DNA from: Pseudoips prasinana
Lineage: Eukaryota; Arthropoda; Insecta; Lepidoptera; Nolidae
Length of the DNA stretch: 64,000 bases
NCBI GenBank assembly: GCA_951640165.1
Contig: OX621250.1
Coordinates: 5,766,001 to 5,830,000 of the forward strand
Reading direction: 5' to 3'
Below, piece by piece: positions 56,231-64,000 of this stretch. The position numbers and the translations under genes are program-made. How positions within the stretch are numbered: the stretch's first letter is position 1; the number at the start of each line of letters is the position of its first letter. A model generated the notes under the pieces. It saw nothing but the letters and a program-made list of their open reading frames with translations. It was not told where the DNA came from and ran no database searches.

Positions 56231-56772
56231 TCGGCAAACAATACCTTCAATACCACAGAACAAGCTCAGAGTGTCGGCCATTATAAGCGCAATTCATTAG
56301 TACGTTATGATCTGAGGTACTCTCGGAGTCCATACTTCTTTATTAAAAAATAATTATAATTAATCACCGCAGATGCTGGTGTAAAGAAAATAAATAATTG
56401 AGTAACATTGATATTTAAATCAGTTCTAATTTGGCAGAAATTAATTTGCGAGTATTTAATTGAGTATTGAGAAATACGAAACAAAATACTTATTTCATAT
56501 TTGGCTGTTGCAATCTTTGGAGTTGGCAGCACAGAATTGGACTTTGTCGTTTGTCTAGTATATAGATATCTGTGGTTTGCCCCCAGTGAACGCTGGTTAA
56601 TTGTTATAACATATAATATTAGCTTAGTTTTATCTGTAGATAAATTATATTATCGACGCTTTTATATCCTCCTAGTTTGTTAACAAAGAACCCATATCAA
56701 TTTCACTGTAAAAGTAGCAGTCCGAGTTGGAAGACGTCGTCCGTGTGAAGAGGTAATTATTTACTTTCCAAA
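56231..56772 (+). promoter_or_regulatory. SCPx: SCPx 5' flank and leader
   Basis: The region just before the ATG is GC-richer ('gagttggaagacgtcgtccg'), as a leader would be. No TATA box. Assigned by position. Confidence 0.4.
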
Positions 56773-57876
56773 ATGCCTAAAAAAGTGTTCGTAGTCGGCG
56801 TTGGTATGACGAACTTCATCAAGCCGAACACCGGCCCCGATTATCCCGACCTGGGTAAGGAAGCCGTGCTAGCGGCGCTGGCCGACGCTCGCATCAAGTA
56901 TGACGACGTCCAACAAGCCGTGTGCGGCTACGTGTTTGGAGACTCTACCTGCGGCCAGCGCGTGCTGTACCAGGTCGGTATGTCCGGTATCCCCATCTAC
57001 AACGTCAACAATAACTGCTCCACCGGCTCCAACGCGCTCTTCCTCGCTAAACAACTCATCGAAGGTGGTATCTCTGACGTCATACTAGCTGTAGGATTCG
57101 AGAAAATGCAGCCTGGTGCCCTCAGTAACGCCTTCCATGATAGAACAAACCCTTTGGATAAACATACTTTGAAAATGGCAGAATTAGCTGAATTGACTGG
57201 TGCCCCCATGACCGCCCAGTACTTCGGTAACGCTGCCATTGAACATATGAAGAAGTATGGCACTACCGAAACACACCTTGCTAAGATAGCTGCGAAAAAC
57301 CACCGCCATGGTGTGAAGAACCCGAGGGCTCAGGGCAAAAGAGAGTACACAGTAGAGGAAGTTTTAAAATCTAGAAAAATTTATGGTCCTTTAACAAAAC
57401 TGGAGTGCTGTCCTACTAGTGATGGGGCTGGTGCAGCCGTCCTCATGTCTGAGGAAGCCGTGATCAGATATGGACTTCAATCTAAAGCTGTTGAGATTAT
57501 TGGGATGGAAATGGCCACAGATACCCCTGCAGTCTTCGATGAGAATAGTTTGATGAAGGTTGCAGGCTATGATATGACTGCACTTGCTTCAAAGAGATTG
57601 TATCAAAAGACTGGAGTATCACCAAAGCAGGTTGATGTGGTTGAACTGCACGATTGCTTTGCTGCCAATGAAATGATTACATATGAGGGTCTGCAGTTGT
57701 GTGGAGAGGGTGAAGCGGGCAAGTTTATAGATGCCGGTGACAACACCTATGGTGGTAGAGTTGTGGTGAACCCGAGTGGAGGTTTGATCGCTAAAGGCCA
57801 TCCTCTGGGAGCTACTGGACTGGCACAGTGCGCAGAGCTAGTGTGGCAGCTTCGAGGCGAGGCAGGAGAGAGACAG
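56773..57876 (+). CDS. SCPx: Sterol carrier protein X, 3-ketoacyl-CoA thiolase part (first coding exon)
   Basis: The ATG sits in a good context (CAAAATGCC). The 368 codons match the SCP2/SCPx thiolase: [15 protein letters not shown] at the start, [12 protein letters not shown] with the nucleophilic Cys82, HDCFAANE with His293, and [17 protein letters not shown] with His343. The exon ends GEAGERQ at an AG|GTAGGT donor, where the family continues with V-P-G, so translation past 57876 (to a stop at 57972) is intron read-through. Known for SCPx: peroxisomal thiolysis of branched 3-oxoacyl-CoA; the C-terminal SCP2 domain binds sterols, and in caterpillars the gene is tied to sterol uptake. The rest of the thiolase end and the SCP2 domain are not in the remaining 6.1 kb. 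Confidence 0.93.
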
Positions 57877-58372
57877 GTAGGTTACCTTAGAGGTTATCAT
57901 AGGTTGGGGTGGATGTGTCTGTCAGGTAACAGTGTCATTTCATTTATGTGTCATGTGTTTAGAACTCTGTAGCAGATGCTTTGGAAGTTGTCCTTATATG
58001 TTACATTTCTCGTAGTGAAGGTATAAATTGGATACTTGTAGGTTAATTAAATTGCTATGGGGGTCCTTCTTAGAGCCTGCATTGATGATGGATAAGGGAT
58101 TGGTTTGTCCACATATACTGCTAGGTGACATGAGTTTGCACATTGTCCACTATTAAGTGCATGTTAGTGCAAAAATAAGTTTGCGCAAAAAGATGAATTA
58201 TTAAAAACAAAGATTATTAAAAGATGTACCCAGAGATTTTTTCTGCCAGGGGTCTTCAATAAGGTATATACTCGTAAAGATAGCAGTCCTATTCCAGCCT
58301 TAATTAATTATGACTTAATGGCTGCTGAACAAAGACAAACTTTAATAACAGGTTTGGATGTAAATCATTTGA

Positions 58373-58660
58373 GGGTTCCATACCCAAAGGGTAAAACGGG
58401 ACCCTATTACTAAGACTTTGTTGTCTGTCTGTCTGTCACCAGGCTGTATCACATGAACCGTGATAGTTGGACAGTTGAAATTTTCACAGATGATGTATTT
58501 CTGTTGCCGCTATAACAACAAATACTAAAAAACAATATAATATAAATATTTAAGGGGCCTCCCATACAACAAACGTGATTTTTTTCTCGTTTTTATAGAT
58601 AATGGTACAGAACCCTTTGTGCGCGAGTCGACTCGCACTTGGCCGGTTTTTTTATGAACT
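58373..58660 (+). repeat. Interspersed repeat D, plus copy
   Basis: 'gagggttccatacccaaagg', a 'gtctgtctgtctgtc' run, 'ggcctcccatacaacaaac' and 'gcacttggccggttttttta'; in the SCPx intron. Confidence 0.75.
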
Positions 58661-59439
58661 AATTCTTACTCCTTTAAAGGATATTCTAAGTTATCAGTTT
58701 ATAATTTTGTCAATGTCTAGGAAAAATTGATATTTGGGAAGGTTGTTTTAAAGATATTTGGGATAGTTAATGTGATTCACTATACAAATATTTACAGCAG
58801 AATAGCAGAGAATATTCGCACTCTCTTATCAATGGGAACCTCTTAATTTTAGTACAGTTATGTTATTATTAACTGTCCCGGCAGATTAAGCTCTCCCTAG
58901 GGAATAAAAGAATCTGGAATAAAAGATCACAGTGCAACCATAATGAGTTCCAAAAAAAATGTTGAGAAAATTAATTATCTTCATAAGTGATTTTTGCATG
59001 ATTTTTTTCAATCTTTTTGTAGTTATTCTACTATTCAGGGTTGAAATGGACCCAACAAAACAATTTTTATTTAATTGTAACTTTTCTTCCTGAGTTTTAA
59101 TTGTTATTAAATAGCCTAACTTTGTTTTACAAAAATAGGATTTGTAGATAAAAGCATCCTAATCTCTTCTATTGTGACCCACATATTTATCTATTTTACT
59201 ATACCAAGTATCTATGGAAATATCAAGAATATCAATTCTTACTTGATATTGGTAAAATTAAAATATTATAACCACTCCACTTTCTAAAATAGTTCTTATA
59301 TAATATACATTAAGTTGGAAGTTGCAAGAAACATCTTTAGTACTTTCACTTTCTACATTTAAGGCATTTGTGGAGAAAGTTATGGTTATATATTTTCACC
59401 CAGTATTTTGTCAGGATGTTTGTTATATTCTGTCTTCTA

Positions 59440-60060
59440 TCAATGACTGCTAAGTTAGTATTGTCAAATGACAGGTATTACTTGAAAGGACCCCTGGAAA
59501 AGTACCCTGGGTGCTTTTACAGCTGGCTTCTCTAGCTGCCTTTTGCTCTCTCAATTTGCTCTGAATAGAAGTGGAAACCCTCCTTTATTTCTGACCTTAT
59601 TCTTTCCCCTGTACTTTGTACATCCTGACAAAGTACAACCTTTACAAGGGAAAGAATATAACCATAACTTTTGGTAAGCCAATATCAACAGTGCCACATA
59701 AGCAATGAGTCATGGAGCAGTGAGGCCCACACTCATCCCAGGGAATTCCAACAGCTTAAGGCAGTTGTGAAAAACAATAGAATTGACAAGTTCAATCAGA
59801 AATAAAGGAGGATTTTTATCTTCGCATATCAATGATGGCTAAGTTAGTATTGTTAAATAGTAGGAATTATTTCATAGGACCCCCTAAAAGTACCGTGGGT
59901 ACCTTTACAGCTGCCTTCTTTAGTGGTCTGTAGTCTCCTTGTGTTATGTTATCCTGTCTCTCAATATGCTCTCTTGAGAAGTGGAAATCCTCCTTTTCAC
60001 AAATCTCTTCAGTTGTTGGGATGAGTGTGGGACTCACTGCTCCATGACTTCTCATCTCTT
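59440..60060. repeat. Two repeat E copies, with foldback
   Basis: Two copies of 'atggctaagttagtattgt' to 'gaagtggaaa.cctccttt' lie at about 59447-59590 and 59830-60000. The stretch 59380-59580 is also mirrored by 59617-59815 ('gttatggttatat...catcctgac'), forming an imperfect foldback. Confidence 0.55.
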
Positions 60061-60609
60061 ATGTTTCACTGTTGGTATTGTCTTACTGGAATTGGAGTGT
60101 TTGTTAGGTTTTGTATCAAAAAGGGCTGAAGTTGACTAAAAGTCTAAAGCCTGGATTTTAACAATGAAACTAAATTAACAATTCACTTTAGGAGCTGTTT
60201 TATCCAACATATTTATGAATAATGTTCTGAAAGTGTCTCTTAGATAAGCATGGCTTCAAATGAAGTTTCATTGTTATATAAGAAAATATATGTGCAGATA
60301 TACTCACCTATTTTTATATGAATCACTGTGTTGTGATCCATCTGTAATGTGTCAACATTGGTGTTTTGTGTTGTACCGCAATATACATTATAACTTAACA
60401 ATATCATACATGCAAAACCAGTTTGTGTTTCTGTCTACTTGTCATTTTGTTTGTTATGTCTTCATGCATCAACTACTGAACTAATTTGTAATGAACTTAG
60501 TGCTTAGTACATAGTAAAACAGAAAACTAATGTCCAGGAGAATTTCCCAGATAGATTACCTAGTATACTATAGCTTGCAAGTTCTTCTTAAATCTTATTT
60601 TAAGAGATC

Positions 60610-60677
60610 AATATTTATTACACTACCCAAAATATTCTCTAATTATTGAGAATATTTTGGGTAGTGTAATAAATATT
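60610..60677. repeat. Perfect hairpin, 30-bp arms, 8-bp loop
   Basis: AATATTTATTACACTACCCA at 60610 mirrors the right arm exactly. Confidence 0.95.
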
Positions 60678-61364
60678 ACCAACAATACCATATATACCAA
60701 CAATTGCAATGAAATTTAACATCCTTAAAAGGCTTTTCAGGAACAAAACCTCTTTTTAGCTAGGGCTTTATACTGCGATGCCTTTATACTGCGTCCTATC
60801 TGATTATAAATGTGCATAATGCGCTTACTTACTTATCGTATGGGCAGTGTTTACCCTAGTGTCAAAGTTACTCAAGCCACCCAGTTGGCCTCTAAAATGG
60901 CTTAAATACTGTTGTCTAATTAATACAACCGGTACCGACAGCTTAACATGCCCTCAGAAGCACGGAGACGCTCATAAACTAGACCAGTTTGGCGGTCACA
61001 CATCTATGGGTTGACCCTATTTTCATAAACTCTTAAGTGATCGTTACGGATCGGTGAGATAATCTATAATATGAACTAGTTTCCTAAAATCAGCAGCCGT
61101 AACAAATATTCGAAAATCAGTCAGTGTTATTTTTATTATTTATATGACTACTGTTTTTAGGCTCGCGTCGGTTACCTATTTACATACAATCAACGACCGT
61201 CGGATACTCTTGTACTGCGAACCGCTCTCACTGCCTACCTAATGAACGACTGCCGAGGTCAAAGTGTAAGATTAAAACAGAAGTGTTAATGTTAGTCTTT
61301 GTTGTAGCAAACAATCAACCGATTCCCAAGTGTTATTTATATATAAAGCTATATATAAGTTTAT

Positions 61365-61694
61365 AATCCGACTCGAACAAAGCCAGTTGGCGTGGTTGGC
61401 AGATACTTGCCTTTCACGTTGAACATGTCTGTCGCTCTTTTTGAAGAAGAGCACCACACTTCTGTGCCATGCTTGTGGCGTTTGACCATCTAGTATGACG
61501 GAGTTAAATAACTTCTGGAGGGCCCGTAGGATTGGTGTACCACCCGCCTTCAGAAGCTCAGCTGTAACTCCATCATCACCAGGCGCCTTGTTGTTCTTGA
61601 GTTGTCTGAGAGCCATTCTAATCTCGTACAGGCTCACGTCCGGGATGGCTTCGGTGTAATGTCGGGTTATGAAAGGTTCTCGAGTGGCGACCAC
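61365..61694 (-). pseudogene. RTE-type reverse-transcriptase fragment
   Basis: The minus strand reads EIRMALRQLKNNKAPGDDGV, TAELLKAGG, LQKLFNSVILDGQTPQAWHR, SVVLFFKKSD, the first conserved block of RTE polymerases. Truncated on both sides; it faces a plus-strand RTE 3' end at 61690. Confidence 0.85.
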
Positions 61695-61880
61695 GAACGG
61701 GAAGCCGCAGCGTGGACAGGCCCCCTACAAGATGGACCGATGATCTTGTGCGGGTCGCTGGAAACAGCTGGATACGAATAGCGCAAGACCGGCAATTGTG
61801 GAGATCTTTGGGGGAGGCCTTTGTCCAGCAGTGGACGTCTTTCGGCTGATATGATGATGATGGTGATGAGGATGATGAAC
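61690..61880 (+). mobile_element. RTE-type LINE 3' end
   Basis: Close sister of 55366-55552: 'gtggacaggccccctacaag', 'cggcaattgtggagatcttt', tail 'gatgatgatggtgatgagga'. Confidence 0.8.
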
Positions 61881-61909
61881 ATGTCTGTTTGTCCTACATC
61901 TGGGTGTAA

Positions 61910-62036
61910 TCCTACTAATATTATAAACGCGAAAGTTTGTAAGGATGGATGGATGGATGTTTGTTACTCTTTCACGTAAAAACTACTGAATGGATTTTAA
62001 TGAAACTTTACTATAATATAGCTATACATATCCTAT
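61910..62036 (+). mobile_element. Helitron 5' part with GGAT microsatellite
   Basis: TCCTACTAATATTATAAACG after an A, then 'ggatggatggatggatg'. The copy stops at a hairpin (62037-62073) and its CTAG end is missing. Confidence 0.65.
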
Positions 62037-62073
62037 TTTACTGTTATTCTGATGTATACAGAATAACAGTAAA
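62037..62073. repeat. Hairpin, 15-bp arms, 7-bp loop
   Basis: TTTACTGTTATTCTG, loop ATGTATA, then CAGAATAACAGTAAA; it ends the truncated Helitron. Confidence 0.9.
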
Positions 62074-62366
62074 GTAGTATAATATATTATGTATTATATC
62101 AGCAATCTCATTTCCATAGTACAAGCTCTTTTTAATTTGGGATCAGATGGCCATGTGTGTATAATGTCCCAGGATAATATAATATTATTATATGTGACCA
62201 ACTCGAAAACAATCTCTATCAATAAAAAAATTAATATTATCTAATCGGTATCGTATCTGTGTCGAAAACAAGGTTTTATATAAATAGTGCAAGTAACTAA
62301 AGAAGCTTTAATTACGCGTAATACAGACTAAATAATCGTGCTAATCACACAAAGATTTGTCCTAGG

Positions 62367-62860
62367 GCTCTACCGGCTAAGTCGCCGGACATCGATTTCT
62401 TGTATGGCGTAAGGCGTTCAAATAAATAAACTTAAAATTACTTAATCAATCGTTAAATCGGCTTCCATGACCACATGTGACGTCATAAATGGTCCGGAAT
62501 CGATTGTCAACGTTAAGCTATGTAGTAAAAATATTAGACTTGAACTAGATAATTAAACATAATCTCTTGACAATAACTTGATACGAGCTAGCTTAATATC
62601 ATTGCTATAATAAAGTAAATTTTATAAATGTTTTCATACAATGTGTACCTAAATATCTATGTTACTAGAAATAATAATGTATACAACTATATTGCTAGAA
62701 ACATGTTCTGACTATTTACAAGCGCTTTTTTAAAGTCTACGTGAATAAATTTATTTTATTATTTAAAAAAAGCCGATTTAAAGATTGATTAAGTCATTTT
62801 AAACCTTTATTTATTTGAACGCCATACAAGAAATCGATGTTCGGCGACTTAGCCGGTAGA
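62367..62860. repeat. Large inverted repeat, about 95-bp arms
   Basis: 'gggctctaccggctaagtcg' to 'taatcaatcgttaaatcggc' on the left is mirrored at 62771-62860. The left arm has an extra 'taaggcg'. Repeat C copy 3 fills the spacer. Confidence 0.8.
62565..62760 (+). repeat. Repeat C, copy 3
   Basis: Best match to the 8978 copy, lying in the spacer of a large inverted repeat in the SCPx intron. Confidence 0.7.
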
Positions 62861-62878
62861 GCCCTGGGTGGAGATCGA

Positions 62879-62942
62879 ACCCACGACCCCTGGCTTAGCA
62901 GTCAGGGCGGTGGCCCTGACTGCTAAGCCAGGGGTCGTGGGT
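62879..62942. repeat. Perfect hairpin, 30-bp arms, GGTG loop
   Basis: ACCCACGACCCCTGGCTTAG at 62879 mirrors the right arm exactly; the arm is tRNA-SINE-like. Confidence 0.95.
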
Positions 62943-63013
62943 CTCAATTCTGGCTGGCATGATGGTATAGTGGTTGGTGAACCACTATACCATCATGCCA
63001 GCCAGAATTGAGA
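62942..63013. repeat. Perfect hairpin, 34-bp arms, GGTG loop
   Basis: TCTCAATTCTGGCTGGCATG at 62942 mirrors the right arm exactly. It shares its first base with the previous hairpin and has the same four-base loop. Confidence 0.95.
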
Positions 63014-63105
63014 ACCTCCTACATTTTTAATTAATAATAAATACATATAACGTTCGTTTTGTTATCTCTCTGTGGTTATAGTCCTGCTATCTTGTCTACG
63101 TACAG

Positions 63106-63226
63106 ACACCAGCACGTCAAGCTACCCCAATCTGTCAAATTTCCCCAATTGAAAGTGAACCTTATGCTTTAGTGATAAAGTTGAAAATCTATTTGACAGA
63201 TTGGTGTAGCTGGATGTGCTGGCGTT
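63106..63226. repeat. Imperfect inverted repeat, 35-bp arms
   Basis: 'caccagcacgtcaagctacc' and 'atttgacagattggtgtagc' pair across about 50 bp with several mismatches. Confidence 0.7.
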
Positions 63227-63529
63227 TGTAAATATATTTATATAAATATTTACTCATTAACTGTTTGAACTCTTCTTGCACGTTTATCGGGGTTCAGTAG
63301 GGTCATTAGTTCGTTACCCTTCTTACATTAGTTATGTTCATTAATATCTTTATTATACATATAATAAAATCGTAGGAAAGTCAAAACTGTACATAAAATT
63401 TTATTTTTTAAAGGATACTTGGGGCGTGATCTACATTCGACATCGAAGCCAAAAATATAGTTTTTAGAATTTTTGTCTGTTAGTCTGTATGTATGTCCGG
63501 GCTAAACTCAAAAAGTTCTGCATGTATTC

Positions 63530-63664
63530 ACTTCAAATTTTGCATGAATATTACTACGAGGTCGGGCCAACATATAGGCTACATATTATCACGCTACACC
63601 TACGGGGGAGGAGCTGTGATAATATATAAAAGTTAACGCGGGTAAAACCGCGGGGCACAGCTAG
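63530..63664 (+). mobile_element. Helitron 3' part
   Basis: 'ggctacatattatcacgcta' to 'taaaaccgcggggcacagct' and the CTAG end before T. Confidence 0.6.
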
Positions 63665-63744
63665 TATCTTTATATGTACACAAGTTGTTACTTTAATAGT
63701 GGGCGTAACTTAAGAAGAGTTATCTACCTATGAAACTGAAACAA

Positions 63745-64000
63745 TTCATCATTATATCAGCCGAAAGACGCCCACTACTGGACATAGGCCTCCCCCAAAG
63801 ATGTCCACAATTGCCGGTCTTGCGCTATTCGCATCCAGCGACTCTAACAAGATCATCGGTCTACCTTTAGGGGGCCTGCCCACGATGCGTCTTCTTACGT
63901 GGTCGCCACTCGTGAACCTTTCTGCCCTAGCGGCCGTCAGCTCTACGAGTTATGTCTCCTGCCACTTCAGCTTGGCAATTCTTTGGGCTATATCGGTTAA
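63745..64000 (-). mobile_element. RTE-type LINE 3' end, minus strand, runs off the window
   Basis: 'tatatcagccgaaagacgcc', 'cctcccccaaagatgtccac' and 'gaacctttctgccctagcgg' are the reverse of the RTE C-terminus and tail; it extends further upstream than its sisters. Confidence 0.8.

Larger units (their letters stand above)
57877..64000 (+). other. SCPx: SCPx first coding intron (to window end)
   Basis: No thiolase or SCP2 coding is visible. The intron holds an interspersed repeat (58373-58660), foldbacks (59380-60060), hairpins (60610, 62037, 62879, 62942), RTE fragments (61365-61880 and 63745-64000), Helitron pieces (61910 and 63664) and a large inverted repeat (62367-62860). Confidence 0.75.

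Noticed and set aside
57877..57972. C-terminal 31 codons of the SCPx open frame
   Set aside because: A donor at the family exon border shows these codons are intron read-through.

Overview
The window is nuclear DNA of a lepidopteran insect, most likely a moth. It is AT-rich, its host genes have introns with GT-AG borders, and it is crowded with transposable elements typical of Lepidoptera: tRNA-derived SINEs, CTAG-ended Helitrons, RTE-type 3' ends with a GAT tail, BEL/Pao and Ty3/gypsy LTR elements, a Jockey-type LINE, piggyBac, P, hAT and Harbinger DNA transposons. I see no bacterial gene, rRNA, genuine tRNA or CRISPR array. All family assignments come from reading motifs; no database was searched.

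Three host genes can be supported. (1) A myeloid leukaemia factor homologue (Mlf) runs on the minus strand from its ATG at 33531 to at least 1222. Six exons, only 53 to 170 bp each, join in phase across about 32 kb; the last exon is not found. (2) A two-exon minus-strand gene at 39987-37728 encodes an unrecognised 729-residue protein rich in Met, Asn and Gln with a Cys-rich N-terminus. (3) The thiolase part of sterol carrier protein X (SCPx) starts at 56773 on the plus strand; its first coding exon ends at 57876 and the rest lies beyond the window.

Layout: 1-4619, Mlf exon 6 and intron 5 with a hAT MITE. 4741-14677, intron 4: SINEs, LINE remnants, a Helitron, a foldback and a Harbinger element inside a tandem duplication. 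14781-16437, intron 3: a TTAA-flanked MITE 40 bp from the splice acceptor. 16539-33137, intron 2 (16.6 kb): a LINE split by a P-type transposon carrying a THAP-domain gene, a BEL/Pao element with matching LTRs, and a piggyBac element with one stop codon. 34-42 kb: R1-type LINE tail, Helitrons, the Met/Asn/Gln-rich gene and two abutting hairpins. 42.6-54.95 kb: a tandem palindromic repeat entered by a Ty3/gypsy element, whose 5' LTR was then entered by a full-length Jockey LINE with two open frames. 56-64 kb: SCPx exon 1 and its first coding intron with repeats and several perfect hairpins.

The elements show a time order. The Jockey, gypsy and BEL insertions look very young (LTR pairs identical by eye, clean target duplications). 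The LINE/P nest and the Harbinger-in-duplication nest are older. Two themes stand out: insertions placed at functionally sensitive points (beside splice acceptors, just downstream of an LTR TATA box, at a palindrome centre), and an unusual number of short near-perfect hairpins, two of them as back-to-back pairs.
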